Below are positions 26,706 through 35,428 of a stretch of 64,000 nucleotides of DNA, piece after piece. The translations under genes were made by a program, and so were the position numbers. Source of the DNA: Terripilifer ovatus (GTDB lineage: Bacteria > Pseudomonadota > Alphaproteobacteria > Rhizobiales > Beijerinckiaceae); assembly GCA_029222685.1 (NCBI GenBank), contig JARHVB010000082.1, forward strand, positions 1,748 to 65,747. Reading direction: 5' to 3'. A model generated the notes under the pieces. That model had not been told where the DNA came from, searched no databases, and worked only from the letters and a program-made list of their open reading frames with translations. Numbering within the stretch: position 1 is the first letter of the stretch; every line of letters begins with the position of its first letter.

Positions 26706-27677
26706 TCAGGACTTGCCCCAGTTCATTATGCGGAGGCGGTCCACGTAATCCTGCACGCCCGCGACCAGGTCGAACTTCGGTGCGAAGCCGAGTTCCTGGC
26801 GCGCCCGCGAGATGTCGAAGATCGCGGCATAATTAACGGCAAGTTCCATCGGATTTTCACCGGGTCCTATCGAGATATCCGCCTGCGGCAGCGCGGCGCG
26901 CACCGCCGCAGCGAAATCGCGCAGCGTCTGGCCGGTGCCGCTGGCGATATTGTAAGCCTCATGACTCAACGTCGGCGCCATGGCCGCCAGAACGACCCCT
27001 TCGGCGACATCCGCCACATAGATCATGTCATCGAGCTGATCGCCGCCCTGCGGGATCGCAACGGATCGCCCAGCAAACGGCTCTTCGACCAACCGGCTGC
27101 GCAAAGACATCTTGCCGTGACGAGCCTGCTTGCCCGGCCCGTAGATGCCGGCAAACCGCAATGCCGCATATTCGATGCCGTGCAAATCGCGGTAGAGTTT
27201 ACCCATCAGTTCGGAGGCATGCTTGGTGACGTCATAAGCACTGACCGGATTCTTGATCTCGGTCTCGCGGACAGCCCGGTAGCCGGCATCTCCCGGGCGC
27301 TTCGCCAGTCCGCCATAGACGGCCCGGCTGCTGGCGGCGACGACACGCCGCACCTGCGCCAGGCGCGCCGCCTCAAGAATGTTGACTGTACCGAGCGTGT
27401 TGATGCGGAACGACTGATAGGGAAGCGTGCCCATGTCGGGGTCGATGAACGCGGCCAGATGAACGATACATTCGACATCGGCCTGCTTCACGGCTGCGGC
27501 AATGGCGGCGCCATCGGTAACATCGGCCCGAATCCATTCGATGCGGCCGGCGAGTTCCGGCATCAGGGAAAAATCGTCTCTGATGTCGAGGACGATCGGA
27601 ACGATGCTCTTTTCAAGCAGCTTTGGAACCACCCAGGCGCCGATGACGCCGGTTCCGCCGGTCACCAGAATCCGCAT
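26706..27677 (-). CDS. NAD-dependent epimerase/dehydratase (extended SDR)
   Basis: A 323-residue extended short-chain dehydrogenase. The nucleotide-binding motif is VTGGTGVIGAWV, the NAG-like region is HLAAFIDP, and the catalytic pair sits in AYDVTKHASE (Tyr and Lys four apart). RFAGIYGPGKQARHG and YNIASGTGQTL are typical of sugar-nucleotide or hydroxy-acid epimerases. It is the last gene of the branched-chain-type ABC operon, 9 bases after the ATPase gene, so its substrate is more likely an imported compound than a cell-wall sugar (inference). Confidence 0.87.
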   Translation of the reverse strand: MRILVTGGTGVIGAWVVPKLLEKSIVPIVLDIRDDFSLMPELAGRIEWIRADVTDGAAIAAAVKQADVECIVHLAAFIDPDMGTLPYQSFRINTLGTVNILEAARLAQVRRVVAASSRAVYGGLAKRPGDAGYRAVRETEIKNPVSAYDVTKHASELMGKLYRDLHGIEYAALRFAGIYGPGKQARHGKMSLRSRLVEEPFAGRSVAIPQGGDQLDDMIYVADVAEGVVLAAMAPTLSHEAYNIASGTGQTLRDFAAAVRAALPQADISIGPGENPMELAVNYAAIFDISRARQELGFAPKFDLVAGVQDYVDRLRIMNWGKS

Positions 27678-27686
27678 GTGCGTCTC

Positions 27687-28397
27687 CTATTTCGCGTCAA
27701 GCCGCCACAGCTTGCGGATGATCGTTTCCTTTTCGGAGGAGGGTCCGTGGAAGACGATATGGCCCTCTTCCATCACATAGGCGCTGTCGGCGACCCGTAA
27801 CGCCTCGTTGACGTTCTGCTCGACCAGAAGAATCGTCTTGTTCAGCGTGTCGCGCAAGGTGCCGATCATATCGAAGAGGCGATTGACGATGATCGGCGCC
27901 AGCCCCGCCGAGGGCTCGTCGAGCAGCAGCATTTTGGGTTTGGTCATCAGGGCGATGCTGACCGCCAGCATCTGCCGCTCGCCGCCGCTGAGCACGCCGG
28001 CAGGATTGGCGCGCCGCTCGCCCAGGATCGGGAAAAAGTCATAGGCTTCCTCGATCCGCTTCCTGAGTTGCGCCGCATCGCCCTCAAGCCGCAGGGCGCC
28101 GATGCGCAAGTTGTCCTCGACCGAGAGCCCGCGAAAGACATTGCCGTCCTGAGGCACGAAACGCATGCCTGCGGCGACGATATCCTGCGCACGCATGTGA
28201 TTGGTATCGCGGCCCTTGAGCGAAATCCGGCCGGCAGTGACCGGAATGAGGCCGAAAGCGGTTTTGAGCAGGGTCGATTTGCCGGCGCCGTTGTGGCCGA
28301 GGAGACAGACGATCCTGCCTTCTGGCACGTGCAGGTCAACGTCCTGCAGAACGTCGTAATTGCGATATCCGCTGCGCACGCCCTTGAGTTCAAGCAT
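27687..28397 (-). CDS. Branched-chain-type ABC transporter ATPase (LivF-like)
   Basis: A 236-residue ATPase of the LivF type: Walker A GHNGAGKST, RFVPQDGNVFRGLSVEDNLRIG, signature LSGGERQMLAVSIAL, Walker B LLLDEPSAGLAP and switch LVEQNVNEAL. The order livK-livH-livM-livG-livF is complete here. It overlaps the LivG-like gene by 8 bases. The transporter family moves amino acids and many carboxylates and amides, so leucine transport should not be assumed. Confidence 0.93.
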   Translation of the reverse strand: MLELKGVRSGYRNYDVLQDVDLHVPEGRIVCLLGHNGAGKSTLLKTAFGLIPVTAGRISLKGRDTNHMRAQDIVAAGMRFVPQDGNVFRGLSVEDNLRIGALRLEGDAAQLRKRIEEAYDFFPILGERRANPAGVLSGGERQMLAVSIALMTKPKMLLLDEPSAGLAPIIVNRLFDMIGTLRDTLNKTILLVEQNVNEALRVADSAYVMEEGHIVFHGPSSEKETIIRKLWRLDAK

Positions 28398-29163
28398 CGT
28401 AGATGCGCCCCAGATATTCCTTGATGACGCGCTCGTCGTTCAACACCTGCTGGCATCCGCCATGGGCGATGACGCGGCCGCCCTGCAGGACGAATGCGTC
28501 TTCGGCGACGGCGCGGATGACATCGACATTGTGTTCGATCAGCAGGATGCCGCGCTGTTCCTGCTGCGCCAACCGCTGCACCAGGGCGGTGATTCTAGGA
28601 ATGAGATCGAGTTCGACGCCGGCCGCAGGCTCATCGAGCAGAAGAAATTGCGCGCCGGTTGCGATCGTTCTCGCCAGGGCAATCAGCTTCTGCTGCCCGA
28701 ACGGCAGATCCTGCGCGGTGCGGCCGGCGACATCGGCGAGCGACAGCTCGTCGAGCAGCCCCATCGCCACCGCCCGGTTGGTCCGCTCCGAAGCTTGGTA
28801 GCCGAACAGGAACGAATAGACCTCTTCGCCGTGACGCGTCGGCATGGCGGCCTGGACATTCTCCAGCGCCGTCAACGTTGGGAAGATGCGGACGTCCTGA
28901 AAGCTGCGGCTCACGCCGCGGCGGACGATCTCGACCGTCGAGGCACCGGTCAGCAGACGCTCGTCAAGAAAGACCTGGCCGCCGACCGGACAATAGACGC
29001 CACAGATGACGTTGACGAGCGTGCTCTTGCCGGCGCCGTTCGGGCCGATGCAGCCGGTGACATGGCCGGTGCGAACGGCGAAAGAGATATCGGAAAAGAC
29101 ATCGACGCCGCCGAACCGCATCGACAGATTGGTCGCCGTCAGCGAACTAGTCCTTGAAGTCAT
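28390..29163 (-). CDS. Branched-chain-type ABC transporter ATPase (LivG-like)
   Basis: A 257-residue ATPase of the LivG type: MRFGGVDVFSDISFAV, Walker A GPNGAGKST, RSFQDVRIFPTLTALENV, Walker B LLLDEPAAGVEL and LIEHNVDVI. The usual LSGGQ signature is altered here: the corresponding stretch reads DLPFGQQKLIALARTIATG. It overlaps the LivM-like gene by 17 bases and pairs with the LivF-like ATPase. Confidence 0.93.
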   Translation of the reverse strand: MTSRTSSLTATNLSMRFGGVDVFSDISFAVRTGHVTGCIGPNGAGKSTLVNVICGVYCPVGGQVFLDERLLTGASTVEIVRRGVSRSFQDVRIFPTLTALENVQAAMPTRHGEEVYSFLFGYQASERTNRAVAMGLLDELSLADVAGRTAQDLPFGQQKLIALARTIATGAQFLLLDEPAAGVELDLIPRITALVQRLAQQEQRGILLIEHNVDVIRAVAEDAFVLQGGRVIAHGGCQQVLNDERVIKEYLGRIYDA

Positions 29164-30007
29164 AGTTCCCCACCAGTCCCTGACGCCGGAACATCATCAG
29201 GAGCACGAGCAGAAGTCCGTAGAGCGCAGATTGAATGGGCGCAGTGAGCGTGCTCGGCAGTCCGATGAACCGCAACCCTTCGGTGAAGGCGACGAGAACG
29301 ACGGGCCCGAGAATGGAGCCCGGAATGCTGGCGAGGCCGCCGACGCCGATGAAGACGAGAACGGCGATCGAGGTATTGAGCGTGAACAAGGTCGGGTCGA
29401 TATAGAACAGGGTCGCCGCATAGATCGCGCCGGCAAGCCCTGAGAAGGCGCCGCCGAGGGCCCAGACGGAGATCTGGAATTTGCGCGGATCCTTGCCCAG
29501 CGACTGCAAGGCCTCCGGCTTGTCCCGCGTGGCGCGCAAGGCGCGGCCGAACGGCGAGCGATCAAGCCGCCAGCAGATCGCAACACAGAGGATGGTGGCG
29601 CCGAGGATGGCGATGAAGAGTCCCACGGGGCGCGAAATGATGTACGGCATTTCGAGCCCGTAAAGCCCCTCGCTGCCTTCGACGCGCGGCGCCAGATTGT
29701 GAAACAGATCGAAGAACACGAAGTTGAGGCCGAGCGTCGCCAGCGCGAAATAGAAGCCATCGAGTCTGAGCAGAGGCAGAAAGGTCAGCACGGCGACGAC
29801 AGCAGCGACGACCGCACCGGCAAGGCTGGCGGTGAAGAAATCCACGCCGAAGAAAATATTCAGCCCTGCTGCCGTATAGGCGCCGACGCCGAGATAGGCG
29901 GCCTGGCCCATGGCCATCATGCCGGTATAGCCGATCACCAGATTGGCCCCGAGCGAGAAGATGATCCAGACGCAGATCAGATTGCCGATGAAGAGAAGGT
30001 GTTCCAT
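29147..30007 (-). CDS. Branched-chain-type ABC transporter permease (LivM-like)
   Basis: A 286-residue membrane protein with about eight helices. NLVIGYTGMMAMGQAAYLGVGAYT and the cytoplasmic coupling segment SPFGRALRATRDKPEALQSLG are family hallmarks of LivM. It sits one base after the LivH-like gene and overlaps the LivG-like gene, so it is part of one cotranscribed importer. Confidence 0.92.
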   Translation of the reverse strand: MEHLLFIGNLICVWIIFSLGANLVIGYTGMMAMGQAAYLGVGAYTAAGLNIFFGVDFFTASLAGAVVAAVVAVLTFLPLLRLDGFYFALATLGLNFVFFDLFHNLAPRVEGSEGLYGLEMPYIISRPVGLFIAILGATILCVAICWRLDRSPFGRALRATRDKPEALQSLGKDPRKFQISVWALGGAFSGLAGAIYAATLFYIDPTLFTLNTSIAVLVFIGVGGLASIPGSILGPVVLVAFTEGLRFIGLPSTLTAPIQSALYGLLLVLLMMFRRQGLVGNYDFKD

Positions 30008-30008
30008 G

Positions 30009-30863
30009 TCAGCCGAACAATCCTTTCGGTCGGAACAGGATCAGCACGATCATCATCGCGAAAATGCAGAACGTGACCCATTCGGGGTAGAGAAACATGG
30101 CAAAGGCGGTGATGATGCCTAGCGCGACGCTGCCGAGCAATGTTCCCGCGAGCAGGTTCCTGACGCCGCCGAGGATGACCGCGACCACCGCGATGAACAA
30201 TGTGCGGTTGCCGCTGTCGGGATTGATGCCGTTATCATAGGCGGTGAGAACGCCGGCGAGGCCAGCCATGGCCGAGGCGATCAGAAAGATCGAATTGCGG
30301 GTGCGGTCGACATTCATGCCGACGGTGCCGGCCAGCATTTCATTGTCGGTCAGGGCTCGGATTTCCAGGCCGGTGCGGGTGCGGTGCAGCCAGAGATAGA
30401 GGAGCAGGAAGATCACCAGGACAAGGACGACCATCGCCATATCGTATTGACGCAGCGCGATGGCGCCGACATTCCAGATCTGCAGGGAGTCGGTTCTGGC
30501 GATCGCCAGAACACCCTTGGTGAGCACCAGATAGAGCGCATCGAAAATCAGGGCGACTCCGAGCGAGGCGATGAACACGGCAAACATGCCACCGCCGCGG
30601 CGCATGATCGGGATATAGATCACGCGGTCGATGGCGACGCCGAGAATGGCGGCGCACGCGACGGCGATGGCTGCGCTGGTTGCGAGATCGAAGCCATAAA
30701 GCCGATGCAGAAAGAAAAACACGTAGCCGCCGGTGACGAACACCGTTCCATGCGCCACGTGAAAAATGCGAAGCGTCGCGAAGATGAGGCCGAACCCGAC
30801 GGCAACCAGCGCATAATAGCCGGCCATGCCCAACCCGATGGCCAAAGTCTGAATGGACCCCAA
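30009..30863 (-). CDS. Branched-chain-type ABC transporter permease (LivH-like)
   Basis: A 284-residue membrane protein with eight or so helices: GYYALVAVGFGLIFATLRIFHVAHG at the start, the coupling loop RTRTGLEIRALTDNEMLAGTVGM, and a C-terminus VLILFRPKGLFG. The start is TTG 30863, supported by a G-rich stretch upstream; an ATG lies 12 codons later. About 50 bases separate it from the binding protein gene. Confidence 0.92.
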   Translation of the reverse strand: MGSIQTLAIGLGMAGYYALVAVGFGLIFATLRIFHVAHGTVFVTGGYVFFFLHRLYGFDLATSAAIAVACAAILGVAIDRVIYIPIMRRGGGMFAVFIASLGVALIFDALYLVLTKGVLAIARTDSLQIWNVGAIALRQYDMAMVVLVLVIFLLLYLWLHRTRTGLEIRALTDNEMLAGTVGMNVDRTRNSIFLIASAMAGLAGVLTAYDNGINPDSGNRTLFIAVVAVILGGVRNLLAGTLLGSVALGIITAFAMFLYPEWVTFCIFAMMIVLILFRPKGLFG

Positions 30864-30914
30864 AGCGCCACCCCTTGTTCCCTCGAACTGTTTCTTCCCT
30901 GCTGGATTTCTATA

Positions 30915-32069
30915 TCAAGGGGTGATCTCCTGAAATTCAGGCTTGCCGGCGTCGATAACCTTGTAAAGGCCGACGGAAATGACCGTCTGATTGTCGTTCA
31001 TGTCGACCAGGCCGCCGCCGATGCTCTTGAAGCCTTTCAGATTGGCGAGGCCTTCGCGAATCGCAGAGCCGCTGACGCCATTTTTTGCAGCTGAATCCGC
31101 GATCATATTGATCATGTCATAGGCTTCGAGCGACGCGTAGTCGGGATCGAAGCCCATGCGGGCGCGATAGGCGTCGATCAGTTTTGCCGCCGCGGCCCTG
31201 TCGTATTTGAAACCGCCGTAGATGAGGCCATCGGCGGCCTTGCCGGCGGCTTCGCGATAGCTCTTGACGGTGATGCAGGCGCAGCCGCCGTAAAGCGGCG
31301 TCTGGATGCCGAGTTCGCGAATCTGTTTCATGATCGCGCCTTCATCGGGCGTGCCATGGCCCATGATGAAGATGGCGTCCGGACCAAAATCCTTGGCGCG
31401 GGTGATGAGGCCGCGGAAATCCGAATCGCCCAGCTTGAACAACGCCTCGTCATAAGTCGCGCCCAGCTTCTCGGCCTCCCCTTTCACGATCGGCGACAGG
31501 AACTTGACGATCGGCGTATTGGGATAGAAGGCAAATATCCGCTTCACATTCTGCTTTTTCCACACTTCGCCGACGATCGGCACGGTGCGGGACGGCAATG
31601 GCGAATGGGCAAAGGCATATTGCGTGTTGGTCACCAATCCCGGCGCTTCGACGGGACTGATGATTGGAACCTGGAACTGCCGCGCCAGGGGAATCTGCGC
31701 GCTGACGACATTGGTGAAGATCGTCAGGATGGCCGGCACGCCATCGACCTGAACGAGCTTGCGCATGGAGGACACGCCGCCATCGGGCGTGCCCTTGGTG
31801 TCTTCGACGACAATCTGGATGGGGCGTCCGTTGATGCCTCCCGCTTCATTGCGTTGCGCCACGGAGATCTCGATGGCAGGCAGCAGAAGCTGTCCCCACG
31901 CGCCTTGCGGCCCGCTTAATGGATAGGTCACGCCGATCTTGACAGGCTCTCCCTTGGCGGCCTGTGCCAAAGCCGTTGTCGCACTGGCTGCGAGTCCGAG
32001 CATCGCAAGCGACGCAAACAATGAAATACGTGCGGATGCGTGGGCACGAATGCCTGCCAAGCGGCTCAT
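30915..32069 (-). CDS. Branched-chain-type ABC transporter substrate-binding protein
   Basis: A 384-residue periplasmic-binding protein of the LivK/Peripla_BP_6 type. ATG 32069 follows AGGGAGGAC, and the first 36 residues are a signal peptide ending ATTALAQA. The mature part starts with PVKIGVTYPLSGPQGAWGQ and has NEAGGINGRPIQIVVEDTKG, both typical. First gene of the importer operon, divergent from the alcohol dehydrogenase gene. Shared control of this importer with the dehydrogenase and HyuAB unit is plausible, because a 22-base dyad lies between them. Ligand unknown. Confidence 0.9.
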   Translation of the reverse strand: MSRLAGIRAHASARISLFASLAMLGLAASATTALAQAAKGEPVKIGVTYPLSGPQGAWGQLLLPAIEISVAQRNEAGGINGRPIQIVVEDTKGTPDGGVSSMRKLVQVDGVPAILTIFTNVVSAQIPLARQFQVPIISPVEAPGLVTNTQYAFAHSPLPSRTVPIVGEVWKKQNVKRIFAFYPNTPIVKFLSPIVKGEAEKLGATYDEALFKLGDSDFRGLITRAKDFGPDAIFIMGHGTPDEGAIMKQIRELGIQTPLYGGCACITVKSYREAAGKAADGLIYGGFKYDRAAAAKLIDAYRARMGFDPDYASLEAYDMINMIADSAAKNGVSGSAIREGLANLKGFKSIGGGLVDMNDNQTVISVGLYKVIDAGKPEFQEITP

Positions 32070-32116
32070 GATGTCCTCCCTGTTCGACACGCGCAGCAGT
32101 TATTCCGCTGTCGCGC

Positions 32117-32138
32117 GAGATTGACTGGGATCAATCTC
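32117..32138. promoter_or_regulatory. Dyad in the divergent importer/dehydrogenase promoter region
   Basis: GAGATTGA (32117-32124) and TCAATCTC (32131-32138) are exact inverted copies with a 6-base spacer. The dyad sits in the 121-base gap between the two divergent start codons, the position expected for a shared operator. No regulator gene is adjacent. Confidence 0.5.
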
Positions 32139-32190
32139 TGCGAATATCGTAATGCAGCTGAGAAAAATCAGCAAATGGGGAGGAGACAAC

Positions 32191-33303
32191 ATGGGCAAGG
32201 CGCTCGCCGCTGTCCTGACGGCTCCGCGCACGTTCGACATGCGCGAATTTCCGCTGCCGGAGATCGGCAGGGAGGATGGCATCCTGCGCATAGAAGCCAA
32301 TGGCCTGTGCGGCACCGATTACGATCAATATCTCGGACGTGCGAAACTTGGCCCATTTGGGCAGATGCCTATTATACCAGGTCACGAGACAATCGGCTGG
32401 ATCGAGAAGATCGGCGCGGATGCCGCGCAGCAATGGCAGGTGAAGGAAGGCGACCGTGTGTGCGTGAAGGCGCCACTACCATGCGGGCGCTGCCGCAACT
32501 GCCGATCCGGCGCCTCGCACCGCTGCGAAAGGCATATGGGCTACGGCCTGTTTCTTTCGACGACGGTTGCGCCAAGTCTCTGGGGCGGCTTTGCGACCCA
32601 TCTCTATCTGCATCGCGACGCCCTGCTGAAGCCGGCTCCGGCCCACATTCCCACCGATGTGATGACCCTGTTCAATCCGCTGTCGGGCGTGGTGCGCTGG
32701 ATCTACGAGATCCCCGATCTGCGCATGGCGGAACATGTGGTCATTCTCGGCCCCGGCCAGCGCGGCATTCTGGCGGCGCTGACCGCGAGACAGGCCGGCG
32801 CCAAGACCGTGACCGTCACCGGCCTGGCGCAGGATGCCCATCGCCTCGCGCTCGCCAAAAAGCTCGGCGCCGACACGATCGTCGACGTCAGCCGGGAGGA
32901 TCTCGTCAAACGGGTCTATGAGACGACCGGCGGCGAGATGGCCGACCTCGTGCTCGACATGTCGGCCGGCTCGACCGAACCGATCGTCCAGGCTGTCGAT
33001 ATCGCGCGCCAGGGCGGACGCATCGTTCTCGCCGGCCTCAAGCATGGACAGCCCGTATCGAACCTGGTGACCGACAAGATCGTGCTCAAGGAACTGCAGA
33101 TCATGGGCGGTTTCAGTTCCACCACGAGATCGCTCGACGTGGCGCTCGAAATCCTCAAGCAGCGATATCAGGATCTCGCGGAAATATGCTCGCACGTCTA
33201 TCCGCTCGAAGAAGCGGATACGGCCGTGCGCGCGCTCGGACGTGAAATCGACGACGGCAGGGACGTCGTCCACGTCAATCTCAATATGACGAAGCAGCAT
33301 TGA
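32191..33303 (+). CDS. Zinc-dependent alcohol dehydrogenase family protein
   Basis: A 370-residue medium-chain dehydrogenase. ATG 32191 follows GGGGAGGAGA. The catalytic zinc site is in GLCGTDYDQY and IIPGHETIGWI, the structural zinc cysteines are in PLPCGRCRNCRSGASHRC, and the cofactor fold follows HVVILGPGQRGILAALTARQAG. It oxidises a hydroxyl or reduces a carbonyl with NAD(P). It lies 40 bases before the HyuA-like gene, so all three probably act on the same substrate. Confidence 0.88.
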   Translation: MGKALAAVLTAPRTFDMREFPLPEIGREDGILRIEANGLCGTDYDQYLGRAKLGPFGQMPIIPGHETIGWIEKIGADAAQQWQVKEGDRVCVKAPLPCGRCRNCRSGASHRCERHMGYGLFLSTTVAPSLWGGFATHLYLHRDALLKPAPAHIPTDVMTLFNPLSGVVRWIYEIPDLRMAEHVVILGPGQRGILAALTARQAGAKTVTVTGLAQDAHRLALAKKLGADTIVDVSREDLVKRVYETTGGEMADLVLDMSAGSTEPIVQAVDIARQGGRIVLAGLKHGQPVSNLVTDKIVLKELQIMGGFSSTTRSLDVALEILKQRYQDLAEICSHVYPLEEADTAVRALGREIDDGRDVVHVNLNMTKQH

Positions 33304-33343
33304 TGCGCGGGCTCACAATGGACCGCCTGCCCGGAGAGATAGG

Positions 33344-35404
33344 ATGAATCGCTGGAGCGTTGGCATTGATACGGGCGGCACGTTCACCGATCTCGCGGCG
33401 GTCAATCATGACACGGGTGCAAGCTTCATCGCCAAAGTGCCGTCGACGCCGAAGAATCCCGACGAGGCCATCCTCAGCGCCTTGCAGACGTTTGCCGGAG
33501 CGACGAACTCCTCGCTTGCCGAGCTTGCCATGTTCGGCCATGGCACAACCGTTGCCACCAATGCCCTGCTGGAGGGCCGCGGCGCCCATGCCGCCTTGCT
33601 GATCACAGCGGGATTTCGCGCCGCCTATATGGCCAGGGCCGGCACACGCCCGCGCGGCGCCGATCTGATCGACCCGTTTTACCGCAAGGCGCCGCCGCTG
33701 ATCCCGCTGTCACGAACCTATGAAGCGCCCGAGCGCATCGGCTTCGACGGTCAGGTCATGCGGCCCCTGGATGAAGCGGCCATCCGCGCAATCGCGCAAA
33801 CACTGAAGCAGCAGAATTACGAATCCGTCGCGATCTGCTTCCTGTTCTCGTTCCTGAATGATGCGCATGAACGCCTGGCGGCGCACATCATCCGCGAGAC
33901 CTGCCCGGATATCCGCATCTCGCTCTCCTGCGACGTGCTGCCCGTCATCCGCGAGGCGCCGCGCATTTCGACTGTCGCGCTCGATGCCTATGTCGGGCCC
34001 ATCGTCGGGGCCTACTTCGACGCGCTGGGCGAACGCACCTCGGCGCTAGGCATCGATGTCAACCGGCTGTTCATCATGCAGTCGAACGGCGGCCTGATGC
34101 GGCTGAACCTGGCCGCCAGCTACCCCAACGAGACATTGCTTTCGGGGCCCGCCGCCGGCATCGCCTTCGCGACCGAACTGGCGCGCACCTGCGGCTATCC
34201 CGATCTCATCACCTTCGACATGGGCGGCACCTCCACCGACACCTGCCTCGTTCGCGACAACCAGGCAAGCGTCATCAACGGCGGCCTGATCGGCGCGCAA
34301 GAGATCGGCACCTCGATGGTCGAAATCCGCACCATCGGCGCCGGCGGCGGCGCCATCGCCTCCATCGGCGACGACGGCCTGCTCAAGGTCGGCCCGCGCA
34401 GCGCCGGCGCGAGACCGGGGCCTGCCTGCTATGCACTGGGCGGAACAGAGCCCACCGTCACCGACGCCAACGCCATGCTCGGCTATGTCGACGCCACCAA
34501 ATTCCTCGCCGGCAAGTTGCGCGGCGACGCCGGCCTTGCGGAAGCGGCGCTGCGCGATCTCGGCAGCAAGATCGGCATCGATGCGCTGGCCGCGGCCAAC
34601 GGCGTGCGGAGAGTCGTCAATTCGAACATGGCCTCGGCCCTGCGTCTCAACATCGGCGACAAAGGCTGCGATCCGCGCGACTTCGCGCTTCTCGCTTTCG
34701 GCGGCTGCGGGCCGCTGCATGCCGCCGATGTCGCCGAGGAGATCGGCATCAAAACCGTTATCGTGCCGGCGCATCCGGGCGTCGCCTGCGCCATGGGCCT
34801 GCTGATGACTGACGTCAAACATGCCTACGCCAAGAGCGTGCCGCAGAAACTGTCGGCGGCCGCCGCGGGGCCAATCAGCGAGGTCTTCGCGGCGCTTGAC
34901 GAACGGGCGCGCGAGGATGCCGTGCGCGAGGGCTTCGAGCGGAGCCGACCAAAACTTCTGCACCAGCTCGACATCCGCTATTCGCAACAGGGCTATCAGC
35001 TCACCATCGATGCCCCGGGCCTTCTCGACGAAAACGGTCTGGCTCGGGTGCGCCAGGCATTCGACCGGTTGCACGAAACGACCTACGGCACCTGCGCGCC
35101 CAATGAAGAGGCCGAGATCGTCACCCTGCGCGCGGTCTCGACCATTCCGATGCCGCGTCTCTCGCTGTCGCGCCCGGTCTCACAGGACGACGACGCGAAG
35201 GCGACGCCGAGCGAACACCGCAAGGCTTATTACACATCGACGCAGTCCTTCCTCGACACGCCGGTCTTTCAGCGCACTGCGCTGCGCCCCGGCATGAAAC
35301 TCTCTGGACCGGCAATCATCGAACAGCTCGATTCGACGACTTTGATCGGCCCCAATCACCGGCTTGAGGTCGATGCCTCCGGCAATCTCGTCATCTCGAT
35401 CTGA
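33344..35404 (+). CDS. Hydantoinase/oxoprolinase family protein, A subunit (HyuA-like)
   Basis: A 686-residue protein with the N-terminal ATPase-like motif VGIDTGGTFTDLAAV, then GHGTTVATNALLEG, TFDMGGTSTDTCLV and RPGPACYALGGTEPTVTDAN, which define HyuA/5-oxoprolinase A subunits. The family opens amide rings or carboxylates ketones with ATP, working with a B subunit. The B gene follows after 24 bases. Known substrates in the family include N-methylhydantoin, 5-oxoproline and acetone or acetophenone; this one cannot be assigned. Confidence 0.92.
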   Translation: MNRWSVGIDTGGTFTDLAAVNHDTGASFIAKVPSTPKNPDEAILSALQTFAGATNSSLAELAMFGHGTTVATNALLEGRGAHAALLITAGFRAAYMARAGTRPRGADLIDPFYRKAPPLIPLSRTYEAPERIGFDGQVMRPLDEAAIRAIAQTLKQQNYESVAICFLFSFLNDAHERLAAHIIRETCPDIRISLSCDVLPVIREAPRISTVALDAYVGPIVGAYFDALGERTSALGIDVNRLFIMQSNGGLMRLNLAASYPNETLLSGPAAGIAFATELARTCGYPDLITFDMGGTSTDTCLVRDNQASVINGGLIGAQEIGTSMVEIRTIGAGGGAIASIGDDGLLKVGPRSAGARPGPACYALGGTEPTVTDANAMLGYVDATKFLAGKLRGDAGLAEAALRDLGSKIGIDALAAANGVRRVVNSNMASALRLNIGDKGCDPRDFALLAFGGCGPLHAADVAEEIGIKTVIVPAHPGVACAMGLLMTDVKHAYAKSVPQKLSAAAAGPISEVFAALDERAREDAVREGFERSRPKLLHQLDIRYSQQGYQLTIDAPGLLDENGLARVRQAFDRLHETTYGTCAPNEEAEIVTLRAVSTIPMPRLSLSRPVSQDDDAKATPSEHRKAYYTSTQSFLDTPVFQRTALRPGMKLSGPAIIEQLDSTTLIGPNHRLEVDASGNLVISI

Positions 35405-35428
35405 ATCTGATGCCCGCGGAGCCGGCCC